DNA of 64,000 nt, taken from NCBI GenBank assembly GCA_947458265.1, contig CANGYF010000005.1:186001-250000 (forward strand). Reading direction: 5' to 3'. Of this stretch, positions 7,588-15,636 are shown piece after piece. Source of the DNA: Betaproteobacteria bacterium (GTDB lineage Bacteria > Pseudomonadota > Gammaproteobacteria > Burkholderiales > CAIKXV01). Positions within the stretch are counted from its first letter, which is position 1; every line of letters begins with the position of its first letter. Both the position numbers and the translations under genes were made by a program. The notes below the pieces were generated by a model, which saw only the letters and a program-made list of their open reading frames with translations, was not told the origin of the DNA and did no database searches.

Positions 7588-8571
7588 TCAGGCGGCCGCG
7601 AGGCTCCCGGTCTCGACTGCCACCAGGGCCTTCGCCTGGTTCATGTCGGCGCTGTATCCGGTGGCGTAGAGGCAGCAGGCCAGCTGGTTGATCAGCGGCA
7701 TCGGCAGCGGCACCTTGCCGGCCAGCGCGCCGCGGATCCACTGCGCGGTGACCGACGGATCTGACGAACGCGGCACGCTGCCCAGCGCACGCGTCGATTC
7801 CGCCTCGGCCTCGAACAGTACGCTGCGCATGCCGCCGTCGAACAGCTCGATGCGCGGGCGACGGTGCGGGTTCGCGAACGGCTCCCCGCCCATGCCTTCG
7901 AGCAGCATCGCGACCTCGCCCGACGCAAGGAAGTACTGCTGGAGCTGGGAGACGCGGCCGGGATGGCTGGCACCGATCACGCGCAGGCAGCCATCCGGGA
8001 AAGGCGACAGCAGCCTGGCCATCAGGTGCGCGACGCTGCACACGCCCAGCCGCGCCTGCAGCGACATCAGCGCCGCCAGCCCGGGTGCGAGCGCACCGCC
8101 CGGCATGAACACGATGCCGCGCGTGGCGAGTTCTTGCTGCGCCTGCTCGGTGCCGATGCTCGGCATGATGCCCAGCTCGCGCAGCACGTAGGCGGCGGAG
8201 GCGCTGCCCTCGCGATTGAGCGTGCCATGAATCAGCACCGGGACATGGAATCGTTGCAGCAGGAGCGCGAGCAGCGGCAGCAGGTTCGGCTCGTCGCTGG
8301 AACCGCCATAGCTGGGCAGGACGACCGGCAGCACCGACTCGTGCACCCGCTCCAGGCGCGCGACACGCTGTGCCAGCGCACGTCCGAAGCCCAGGAGTTC
8401 GCTCGCCGATTCGCCCTTCTGATACAGCGTGGTGAGTATCGCGCCCAGTTCCAGCTCGGGCACCCCGCCGTCGAGCATCGCGCCGAACAGGCTCTCGGCC
8501 TCCCACTCGGCCATGTCGCGCGGCAGGTCCGCTTCGCCGGCCATCTGCTTCAACAGTTCGCTGTAGTTCAT
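7588..8571 (-). CDS. ybiB: YbiB/TrpD2-like glycosyltransferase family 3 protein
   Basis: The protein is 327 residues. It has the helical N-terminal domain of the anthranilate phosphoribosyltransferase fold (MAEWEAESLFGAMLDGGVPELELGAILTTL) and the alpha/beta domain. It lacks the usual PRPP-binding GTGGD motif; the corresponding region reads VLPSYGGSSDEPNLLPLLALLL, as in the YbiB (TrpD2) group. E. coli YbiB binds nucleic acids rather than making phosphoribosyl anthranilate and is SOS-linked. That role is known for the family, not shown here. The start is at 8571; the longer in-frame upstream extension is low-quality. Confidence 0.82.
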   Translation of the reverse strand: MNYSELLKQMAGEADLPRDMAEWEAESLFGAMLDGGVPELELGAILTTLYQKGESASELLGFGRALAQRVARLERVHESVLPVVLPSYGGSSDEPNLLPLLALLLQRFHVPVLIHGTLNREGSASAAYVLRELGIMPSIGTEQAQQELATRGIVFMPGGALAPGLAALMSLQARLGVCSVAHLMARLLSPFPDGCLRVIGASHPGRVSQLQQYFLASGEVAMLLEGMGGEPFANPHRRPRIELFDGGMRSVLFEAEAESTRALGSVPRSSDPSVTAQWIRGALAGKVPLPMPLINQLACCLYATGYSADMNQAKALVAVETGSLAAA

Positions 8572-8950
8572 GTCGACCACTTGATCAGTCAGTACGAAAG
8601 ATCCGGATGACCCGGACGGGGTGGCATCGGCACCGGTTCGACGACAGGGAAGGTCGTCCGCGGTGGCACGCCATTGCGCCGCGGTGCGTCGCAATCTTCG
8701 TTCCCCGAGCCGGTCCGACCAGGGGTGCAGTGCTCCTCCTGCTTCATGCGGCATAGTGCTTGCAAAGGCCATGCCAAGGCGCAGGCCATGCGCGACGGCC
8801 GGTTGCCCGGGCTGCGCCGGGACGGTGGCCCGCCGCGGGGCCGGCGCCGGGCGCCAGACGCCGATCAACGCATGCCGCTGGTGCACCTGCGCGGTGCCGT
8901 GCCCGTTCGAGGTGCACAGCCGTTCGCAGCCGACTGCAGGCCGGGGACGG
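8572..8950. other. Gap with no convincing gene
   Basis: No ORF here has a credible start, ribosome-binding site or recognisable family. It holds the second copy of the 16-bp direct repeat (8585-8600) and presumably the promoter of the ybiB-like gene. Confidence 0.6.
8585..8600. repeat. 16-bp direct repeat, copy 2
   Basis: Exact copy of TCAGTCAGTACGAAAG (see 7553-7568), 13 nt before the ybiB-like start codon. In both places the minus-strand sequence reads CTTTCGTACTGACTGA just upstream of the ATG. Confidence 0.6.
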
Positions 8951-10192
8951 TCAGAACCGTTCGGGGCTGTAGGGCGCTGGATCGATGCCGGGCGGCCGTC
9001 CGGCAACGAGGTCGGCGAGCAGCCGGCCAGTCGGCGCGCCGCCGCAGAGCCCGGTATGGCCGTGGCCGAAGGCGAAGAAGACGTTGCCGAACTGCCGCGA
9101 GCGCCCGATGACCGGCAGCGAATCGGGCGTGCAGGGTCGATGGCCCATCCAGGTCGTCATGTCGTCGAGCCGTGCACCCGGATACATCCGCTTCGTGTGA
9201 CGCACCAGTGCATCGATGCGCGCCTGCGTCGGCGGCGCATCGAGGCCGGCGATCTCGACCGTGCCGGCATTGCGCAGTCCGTCGGCCATCGGCGTGGTGA
9301 AGAACTTGAACTCGCCGGACATCACCGGCGTACGCGGAGAGATGCCGGGTTCGGGGAAATGCACGTGGTAGCCGCGCTGCGATTCCAGCGGCACGTGCGT
9401 GCCGAGCCGTGCCGCCAGCCGGGCGGAGAACACGCCCGCCGCCAGCACCACGCGGTCGACCGGCAGCGGCCCGCCCGTAGTCGAAAGCGATGCCACCCGG
9501 CCATCGGTGAGCTCGAAGCCCGACACCTCCCGCTGCTGGTACGAGCCACCGGAGGCGATGAAGTGGTCGAACAGCCGACGGGTCAGCCAGAGCGGGTTCG
9601 CGACGTAGCCCTGCTCGGGCAGCAGCACGCCGCGCACGTAGATCGGCGCAAGGTCGGGGTCGTGCTCGCGGATCTGCGCCGCATCCAGTTCGACCACCTT
9701 GACGCCACGATCGCGGCGCAGTTGCCAGGCGAGCGCATCGGACCGGAAGGCCGCCTCGGTCTCGTACACCGCGATATAGCCCGACTGGTTGATCAGGTCG
9801 GTACAGCCGGCCGCGTGGGTAAGCGTGCGATACGCATCGAAGGTCTGTCCGAGCAGCGGACGCAGCGCGTCGGCGATCTCCTCGACCCGATTGCGCCGGC
9901 TGGAGCGGATGAAGCGCCACAGCCAGGGCGCCGCCTGCGGCAGGTAGCCCCACTTGACCGACAGCGGCGCAGCCGGGTCGGTAAGCCACTGGGGCACCTT
10001 CTTGAGCACCCCCGGCATGCCGACCGGCACCACCGACCCCGGGCTCAGGATGCCGGCATTGCCCATCGACGTGAACTCGCCCGGCGGGCCGCGGTCGACC
10101 AGCGTCACTGCATGGCCGTCGCGCTGCAGGTAGCTCGCCACCGCGACGCCGACGATGCCGGCGCCGATCACCGTGATGCCCGGGGCGCTCAT
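8951..10192 (-). CDS. FAD-dependent D-amino-acid dehydrogenase-like oxidoreductase (DadA family)
   Basis: The 413-residue protein starts with a dinucleotide-binding motif (ITVIGAGIVGVAVASYLQRDG) and then shows DadA-family features: the FTSMGNAGILSPGSVVPVGMPG loop, GYVANPLWLTRRL, VVLAAGVFSARLA, and the C-terminal DSLPVIGRS ... FGHGHTGLCGGAPTGRLLADL segment, which holds the FAD. DadA enzymes deaminate D-amino acids oxidatively and pass electrons to quinone at the inner membrane. Substrate preference is open. Its ATG overlaps the stop of the DUF2007 gene upstream (ATGA), so the two are co-translated. Confidence 0.85.
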   Translation of the reverse strand: MSAPGITVIGAGIVGVAVASYLQRDGHAVTLVDRGPPGEFTSMGNAGILSPGSVVPVGMPGVLKKVPQWLTDPAAPLSVKWGYLPQAAPWLWRFIRSSRRNRVEEIADALRPLLGQTFDAYRTLTHAAGCTDLINQSGYIAVYETEAAFRSDALAWQLRRDRGVKVVELDAAQIREHDPDLAPIYVRGVLLPEQGYVANPLWLTRRLFDHFIASGGSYQQREVSGFELTDGRVASLSTTGGPLPVDRVVLAAGVFSARLAARLGTHVPLESQRGYHVHFPEPGISPRTPVMSGEFKFFTTPMADGLRNAGTVEIAGLDAPPTQARIDALVRHTKRMYPGARLDDMTTWMGHRPCTPDSLPVIGRSRQFGNVFFAFGHGHTGLCGGAPTGRLLADLVAGRPPGIDPAPYSPERF

Positions 10193-10545
10193 CGGACGCA
10201 GCCCGCCGCGCTGGCCGGCTGAGATCCGGCACCGACATCCATGCCGCAATTCCAGCAGCAGCCGAAGTTCGACGGGCTCTCCTCGCCGCAGCCGCTGCAG
10301 CGAAGGCTGCCGCCGGATGGCTGGCGCGCGGCATGCGCGGCGACCACCTCGCGCGCACGGCTCAGGTCGCGCTCGTCGGCGATCCACACCTCGGGCCAGG
10401 CCTCCCCGAACGGAACGTCGCCCATCGCACCCACGGCACTGGCATTGAACAGGTGCGTACGGATGCACTCGTCGGCCAACGAATCGGCGAGCAGCCGCGC
10501 ATCGACCAGGTCGCTCGCCGAGTACACCCGCTTCACCGAAGCCAT
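10189..10545 (-). CDS. DUF2007 protein with C-terminal zinc ribbon
   Basis: The 118-residue protein has an N-terminal DUF2007 (putative signal-transducing protein) domain, VKRVYSASDLVDARLLADSLADECI, with the EVWIADERDLSRAREVVAAH helix. The C-terminus is a four-cysteine ribbon, CSGCGEESPSNFGCCWNCG, near residues 88-106. Function is unknown. ATGA overlap with the DadA-like gene and a 22-nt gap from the luciferase-like gene place it in a three-gene leftward operon. The start at 10545 is chosen because the domain begins immediately after it. Confidence 0.78.
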   Translation of the reverse strand: MASVKRVYSASDLVDARLLADSLADECIRTHLFNASAVGAMGDVPFGEAWPEVWIADERDLSRAREVVAAHAARQPSGGSLRCSGCGEESPSNFGCCWNCGMDVGAGSQPASAAGCVR

Positions 10546-10567
10546 CCGTACAGGGCCGCCGCCGGCC

Positions 10568-11593
10568 TCACGCCGCCACCGCCGGCACTTCCGGGCGCTC
10601 CAGTTCGAACGCATCGGCGATCAGCTCGTACGACCGGCGACGGGTAGCGTAGTCGCCGGTGATGGTAAGGATCATCAGTTCATCGGCGGAGAAGGTGTCG
10701 GCCAGCGCCAGCATTTCGTGCCGCAGCCGCTGCGGAGAGCCGATCAGGGTGCGGGCACGGTTGCGCTCGACCACGGCACGCTCAGGTGCGCTGTACGCGT
10801 AGTCGTCCGCCTCGGCCTGCGACGGCACTGGCAGGTTGATGCCCTGCTGCATGCGCAGCCGGCGCAGGTCGATCGACCCGGCCAGGCGGTCGGCCTCGGC
10901 ATCGGTCGGGGCACAGACCGCGAAAACGGTGAGCATCGCGTGCGGCGCGGCCTCGCGCGGCGACGCGCGATAACGTTCGCGATAGGCGTTCATCACCGCC
11001 TCACCGCCATGCGCGCTGATGAAGTGCGCGAAAGAGAAGCGCAGCCCGAGGTGCGCGGCCAGCGCACCGCTGTAGTCGGAGGAACCGAGCAGCCACACCT
11101 CCGGTGAGCCCTCGCCGGCCGGCTGGGCGGTGACACGCGCGAACGGATGTTCAGAGGGCAGCGTGCGGTCGAGGAAACCGACAAGGTCGACCACCTGCTG
11201 CGGGAATTCCTCGGCGGTGGGATAGCGCCCGCCACCGACCGCGATCGCCGTGCGCTGGTCGCTGCCGGGCGCACGCCCGATACCCAGGTCGATCCGCCCG
11301 GGGAACAACGCCTCGAGCATCCGGAACTGCTCGGCCACCTTCAGCGCGCTGTAGTAAGGCAGCAGGACCCCGCCGGTTCCGACACGGATCGTCGAGGTCG
11401 CCGCCGCCACCCGCCCGACCAGTATCTCGGGGCAGGGGTCGGCGAGCGCCTTCGTCGAATGATGTTCGGCCAGCCAGTAGCGCGAATAGCCCAGCGACTC
11501 CGCCGCCCGGGCAAGCGCGATCGTCTCGGCGATGGCCTGCGCCGGCGTGTGGCCGCTGATGATCGGGGACTGGTCGAGGACGGAAAGCTTCAT
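10568..11593 (-). CDS. Luciferase-like (LLM class) flavin-dependent monooxygenase
   Basis: The 341-residue TIM-barrel protein carries the bacterial-luciferase family signatures: LGYSRYWLAEHHS near residue 35, VGTGGVLLPYYSALKVAEQF near 72, LFPGRIDLGIGRAPGS near 91, and GSSDYSGALAAHLGLRFSFAHF near 155. This is the MsnO8-type subgroup. Such enzymes use FMNH2 and O2 supplied by a reductase that is not present in the window. The substrate is unknown. There is no Shine-Dalgarno sequence; a TACAAT box ends 6 nt before the ATG, which predicts a leaderless mRNA. Confidence 0.87.
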   Translation of the reverse strand: MKLSVLDQSPIISGHTPAQAIAETIALARAAESLGYSRYWLAEHHSTKALADPCPEILVGRVAAATSTIRVGTGGVLLPYYSALKVAEQFRMLEALFPGRIDLGIGRAPGSDQRTAIAVGGGRYPTAEEFPQQVVDLVGFLDRTLPSEHPFARVTAQPAGEGSPEVWLLGSSDYSGALAAHLGLRFSFAHFISAHGGEAVMNAYRERYRASPREAAPHAMLTVFAVCAPTDAEADRLAGSIDLRRLRMQQGINLPVPSQAEADDYAYSAPERAVVERNRARTLIGSPQRLRHEMLALADTFSADELMILTITGDYATRRRSYELIADAFELERPEVPAVAA

Positions 11594-11599
11594 GTGCGC

Positions 11600-11605
11600 A
11601 TTGTA
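11600..11605 (-). promoter_or_regulatory. -10 box six bases before an ATG
   Basis: Minus strand TACAAT, followed by GCGCAC and then the ATG of the LLM gene at 11593. This spacing puts the transcription start at or next to the A of the ATG. Confidence 0.5.
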
Positions 11606-11683
11606 ATGCCAGCCCGTGCTGCCGAGGCCTGCCGCGCCCGGGCGTCCGCGCAGCCGCTGCGCCCGCCCTTACCCCGGAGACGC

Positions 11684-13960
11684 TTACGGACGGCCCAGGT
11701 AGAGGTAGAACGAGCTGTTGCCGTCGCGCGCCCGCCCCCACGCCACATACACCGGACCGAGCAGGGTATCCATCGCAACGAACAGCGAGCCGGAGACGAG
11801 CAGGCCGGACGGCGACTCCGCGAACTGCGCCCCGCGGATCTTTCCGGCTTCGAGCGATGCACCGACATAGGCACCTTCGAGCAGCCCGCGCTTGATCAAC
11901 TGGTTGAGGTAGGTGACGCGCCCGTAGTCGAGCCCCTGGCCGAGCAGTTGCCCGGCACGATAGCCCGACTGCTTCTGGAAGCCGCCCCATTCCACCAGGT
12001 CGTTCAGCGGCAGCGGTGCGCTGCCGACTGCCCCGCTGCTGCGCAGGCCCAGCTGGAAGGTATGTGCGCCGTCCGAGGCCGCACCCAGCAGGTCGACATC
12101 GAATCGCGTGTAGCCGACATCTGCGCCGAGCGCAGTACGCGAGCCGAACAGATTCATCGCCGCGCTGTAGCCACTGCGCGTGAAGCGCACGCTGTCCAGC
12201 CGGTCGACCAGGACGCGGCCGTTGAACGCGCCTTCATTGAACGTGCTCAGCGACGGCGGCAGCAGGATCGCACCGGTGTCCACGGCCAGCCGCTTCTGCC
12301 CGGCCAGCACGCCGATCCGTGCTTCCGCATGGCGGCTGAACTGGCTGCCGACGTCCAGCGCCACGCGCTCCACGGACTCGTCAAGGCGTCCGACGCGGAC
12401 GTCGCCGCGGAACAGCGGCACCGGCCGCCGGATGACCTCCACCCGCGGCGCGACGAACAGCGACTGCTCGACAGTCAACGGCTGGTAGAACTCGGACACG
12501 AAGCGGTTGTCGTGTCCCATCTGGACATCGGTGCGCCATTCCGCACCGAGCGCGTTGATCCATTCCCGACGGTAGGTGGCGAGCAGGTTGAAATAGCTTT
12601 CACCCTGCAGGTCGCTGGAAAGGCCCAGGCCGAAGCGCATGTACTGCGGCCCCCATGACCGCTCCGCGGCGCGGATCGACAGCACCCGACGGCCGGGCTC
12701 GTCCACGAGGTTGTAGCGTACGTGCTCGAACTCGCCCCGTCCGAACACGCGCCGCAGGTCGGCGTCGAGCACCGTCTGGTCGACCGGATGGCCCACCTTG
12801 GTATCGAGCGCATTGGCGACCACCACGGGGTTCACACGCGACAGGCCCTCGATCCGGATCTCGTCGACCGGCCGGCGGTCGACCAGCACCTGCGCCGACT
12901 GCGCCCTGCGCAGCGCGGCATAGGCCTGCGGCGACAGGGCCAGGGCCTGCAGCCGCGCCGCGGCAAGGCGTGCCGCAGCCACGCCGATCGGCACCGTCTT
13001 CTCCATGTTGTCGAAGTCGCCGGCCGAGTAGTCCCCCAGTTGGGGCTCGATCAGTATGTCCTGCGGGCGCAGTTCCGCCAGCGAGGCGCGCACGTTCTGT
13101 TCGGTCAGGATGCCCAGCATCTGCACGCTGACACCCAGCAGCCCATCGAGCTGGTCACGGCGCAGCAGCGGCGTGCCCAGGTTGACCGCGATCACGATGT
13201 CGGCACCCATCGCCCGCACGACATCGACCGGAAGGTTGCGCGTGAGCCCGCCGTCGATCAGCAGGCGCCCGCCGATCTCGGCCGGGGCGACCAGCCCCGG
13301 CACGGCCATGCTCGCCCGCATGGCACCGGCCAGTTCGCCGCTGGACAGCACCACGCGCTCGCCGTTCTCGATGTCGGTGGCGATCGCACGGAACGGGATC
13401 GGCAGCCGGTCGAACTGGTCGACGCCACGCGCCCGGACCAGGCCGCGAAGCACGGCTTCCAGAGCCACGCCGGACACGGCACCGCGCGGCAGGCGCACCG
13501 AGCCGCCCCGCACGCCGAACTCGGGGCCGATATAAGGCACGAAGTCGTCCCGACGGCGCCGGATCGGCTGGTCGATACGTTCCGGGCTGTCGACCATCAG
13601 CGAAGCGGTGCTCAGCTTGCCCAGCACCGCCTCCATCTCGGCCACCGGGGTGCCCGAGGCGTAGGCACCGCCGACGATCGAGCCCATGCTGGTGCCGGCG
13701 ATGTAGTCGATCGGGATGCGCAGTTCCTCCAGCACCTTCAGCACCCCGACATGCGCGGCCCCGCGTGCGCCGCCGCCGGACAGCACCAGCCCGATCTTCG
13801 GGCGCGCCGCAACCGGTGCAACCGCTTCGGCTGCCTGCGGCGCGCCGGGCGCTGCACCAGCAGGGGCCTGGGCGCCCGCGCCCGCATGCAGCGCGAACAG
13901 CAGCAGGCCACATGCCAGCCGTGCGGCGCCCCCCCGCCTTGCCACGCTGTCCAGGTTCAT
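11684..13960 (-). CDS. Patatin-like phospholipase with POTRA and outer-membrane beta-barrel (type Vd/PlpD-like)
   Basis: The protein is 758 residues. A signal peptide (residues 1-31) leads into a patatin domain, with PKIGLVLSGGGARGAAHVG oxyanion loop near 56, the nucleophile motif GTSMG near 90 and the acid in IDGGLTRNLP near 238. A POTRA-like segment follows (VDEIRIEGLSRVNPVVVANAL near 400) and then a BamA/FhaC-type barrel with alternating strands to the C-terminus. This is the architecture of PlpD-type patatins, phospholipase A1 enzymes of the type Vd group. The last residues (FYLYLGRP) differ from the usual terminal aromatic residue. The ATG overlaps the stop of hslR (ATGA). Confidence 0.88.
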   Translation of the reverse strand: MNLDSVARRGGAARLACGLLLFALHAGAGAQAPAGAAPGAPQAAEAVAPVAARPKIGLVLSGGGARGAAHVGVLKVLEELRIPIDYIAGTSMGSIVGGAYASGTPVAEMEAVLGKLSTASLMVDSPERIDQPIRRRRDDFVPYIGPEFGVRGGSVRLPRGAVSGVALEAVLRGLVRARGVDQFDRLPIPFRAIATDIENGERVVLSSGELAGAMRASMAVPGLVAPAEIGGRLLIDGGLTRNLPVDVVRAMGADIVIAVNLGTPLLRRDQLDGLLGVSVQMLGILTEQNVRASLAELRPQDILIEPQLGDYSAGDFDNMEKTVPIGVAAARLAAARLQALALSPQAYAALRRAQSAQVLVDRRPVDEIRIEGLSRVNPVVVANALDTKVGHPVDQTVLDADLRRVFGRGEFEHVRYNLVDEPGRRVLSIRAAERSWGPQYMRFGLGLSSDLQGESYFNLLATYRREWINALGAEWRTDVQMGHDNRFVSEFYQPLTVEQSLFVAPRVEVIRRPVPLFRGDVRVGRLDESVERVALDVGSQFSRHAEARIGVLAGQKRLAVDTGAILLPPSLSTFNEGAFNGRVLVDRLDSVRFTRSGYSAAMNLFGSRTALGADVGYTRFDVDLLGAASDGAHTFQLGLRSSGAVGSAPLPLNDLVEWGGFQKQSGYRAGQLLGQGLDYGRVTYLNQLIKRGLLEGAYVGASLEAGKIRGAQFAESPSGLLVSGSLFVAMDTLLGPVYVAWGRARDGNSSFYLYLGRP

Positions 13961-14340
13961 TCGTCGTGTCCGCGCAGGCGGTCCGTCTCGCGCCGATCGC
14001 GCTTGGTGGGCCGTCCGGTGCGTGCGGCCCAATCGCCAGAGAGCGTTGCCTTGCGGTCCGCGACCAGGGCGGCGCGCCGCGCGATGCTGTCGGGCGTTTC
14101 AGCATAGAGCGTACGTGCGAGGTCGGCCGAACCACGCTTGTCTGCAAGGCCGCTCACCTGCACCGACCACTCGTACTCGCCGATCCGGATCTCTATGGCA
14201 TCCCCCTGCTTCACTTCCTTTGCCGGCTTGACCCGATCGCCATTCATCCGGATGCGGCCGCCGGCCACCGCGTCCTGTGCAAGCGTGCGGGTCTTGAAGA
14301 AGCGCGCGGCCCAGAGCCACTTGTCTATGCGAACACTCAT
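13957..14340 (-). CDS. hslR: HslR/Hsp15, ribosome-associated S4-domain heat-shock protein
   Basis: The 127-residue protein begins with the S4 RNA-binding domain: RIDKWLWAARFFKTRTLAQDAVAGGRIRMNG near residues 4-34, followed by a basic C-terminal tail rich in Arg, Asp and Glu (RPTKRDRRETDRLRG). Hsp15 binds free 50S subunits carrying nascent chains and helps rescue stalled ribosomes. I chose the ATG at 14340, which abuts the conserved domain. An in-frame ATG at 14364 is possible; neither has a good SD sequence. Overlap of the stop with the patatin gene start suggests co-translation. Confidence 0.9.
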   Translation of the reverse strand: MSVRIDKWLWAARFFKTRTLAQDAVAGGRIRMNGDRVKPAKEVKQGDAIEIRIGEYEWSVQVSGLADKRGSADLARTLYAETPDSIARRAALVADRKATLSGDWAARTGRPTKRDRRETDRLRGHDE

Positions 14341-14390
14341 CTGCGGTCTGGCGGATGCCTGCATGATGGATAGGCGGAGCGGAGCATATC

Positions 14391-14442
14391 AAATCGCTGT
14401 GGCTAATCGATGCGGCAAATCGATGCGGTAAATCGATGAGGC
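14391..14442. repeat. Four tandem 13-bp repeats
   Basis: The unit is AAATCGATGCGGT with small changes; copies start at 14391, 14404, 14417 and 14430. Each contains ATCGAT or a one-base variant. The array lies between divergent hslR and Bug genes and could be an operator for a regulator. It is confined to this gap. Confidence 0.7.
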
Positions 14443-14601
14443 GCAGTAGCCAGCACCTGCGGCGCGCGATAGAGTGCCGGAACAAACAACGGCAAACGCA
14501 TCACAGCAGGCGCCGGACCGCCAGGACCACGACTTCGGTCCGGGACCCGAGGTCCTTCTGCTGCGAGCAGTGCGCCGAGCACACCATCCAGGAGTTGCAG
14601 C

Positions 14602-15627
14602 ATGGTCCGCCGTACTTCCGCCAGGTGCCTGCCGCCTGTCCGCCCGATCTGCACGGCCCGGCCGATGGCGCCTGCAGCCGGCCGCGCGCTGCTCTGGCTG
14701 GCCTTCACGGCGATCGCCGCGCCCGCCCATGCATGGCCGGACAAGCCGATCCGGATGGTCGCGGTGTCAGCCCCCGGCGGCAGCACCGACCTGCTGGCGC
14801 GGCTGTACGCGTCGAGGCTGGGACCGCTGCTCGGCCAGCAGATCCTGATCGACAACCGCGCCGGCGGCGGCGGCATGATCGCCTCCGAACTGGTCGCACG
14901 CGCGCTCGCCGATGGCCACACGCTGCTGTTCACGCACACCAGCCATTCGGTGCTGCCGAGCATGCACAGCCGCCTGCCCTACGATCCATTCGACGATTTC
15001 TCGCCGATCGGCCTGGTCGCGCTGACGCACAGCGTGCTGCTGGTCGCACCGGGCGTGCAGGCCCGGTCGGTGAAGGAACTGATCGAACAGGCACGCGCCC
15101 GGCCCGGACAGATGAACTACGGCGCCGGCTCGACCGGCGCCTCCGCGCACCTGGCCGGCGAACTGTTCAAGCTGATGGCCAAGGTCGACATCGTGCACGT
15201 GCCCTACAAGGGCACCGGTGCCCAGCTCTCGGCCCTGCTCGGCAACGAGATCCAGATGAGCTTCTCGACCGTGCCGGCCGCGATGCCGCACATCCAGGCC
15301 AGCCGCCTGCGCGCGCTTGGCGTCGGCAGCCTGAGCCGCGCGTCGGCACTGCCCGACGTGCCTACGGTCTCGGAGGCCGGCCTGCCGGGTTTCGACGTCA
15401 GCGCCTGGAACGGCGTGCTGGCCCCGGCACGCACCCCGGCGGCGATCGTCAACCGTGTCAACCGGGAACTGGCCGAGATCGCGAAGCAGCCGGAGACCCG
15501 CGAGAAGGCCGCGGCCCAGGGCACCGACCTGGTCAGCGGCACGCCGCAGGAGTTCGCTGCCTACATCAAGTCGCAGATCGCCAAGTGGTCGAAGGTGGTC
15601 CGGGCGGCCCGCATCCAGCCCGACTAG
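14602..15627 (+). CDS. Bug/TctC-family periplasmic solute-binding protein
   Basis: The 341-residue product has a signal sequence (APAAGRALLWLAFTAIAAPAHA) and the Bug core: WPDKPIRMVAVSAPGGSTDLLAR, ILIDNRAGGGGMIA, YDPFDDFSPIGLVALTHS, VDIVHVPYKGTGAQLSALLGNE. AGGAG stands 7 nt before ATG 14602. It faces the Rieske oxygenase gene with 9 nt between stops. A role in taking up or sensing the oxygenase's aromatic substrate is inferred from position only. Confidence 0.92.
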   Translation: MVRRTSARCLPPVRPICTARPMAPAAGRALLWLAFTAIAAPAHAWPDKPIRMVAVSAPGGSTDLLARLYASRLGPLLGQQILIDNRAGGGGMIASELVARALADGHTLLFTHTSHSVLPSMHSRLPYDPFDDFSPIGLVALTHSVLLVAPGVQARSVKELIEQARARPGQMNYGAGSTGASAHLAGELFKLMAKVDIVHVPYKGTGAQLSALLGNEIQMSFSTVPAAMPHIQASRLRALGVGSLSRASALPDVPTVSEAGLPGFDVSAWNGVLAPARTPAAIVNRVNRELAEIAKQPETREKAAAQGTDLVSGTPQEFAAYIKSQIAKWSKVVRAARIQPD

Positions 15628-15636
15628 CGGCAAGGA

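Noticed and set aside
7588-8571. Anthranilate phosphoribosyltransferase (TrpD)
   Set aside because: The PRPP-binding GTGGD motif is absent; the YbiB/TrpD2 group fits better.
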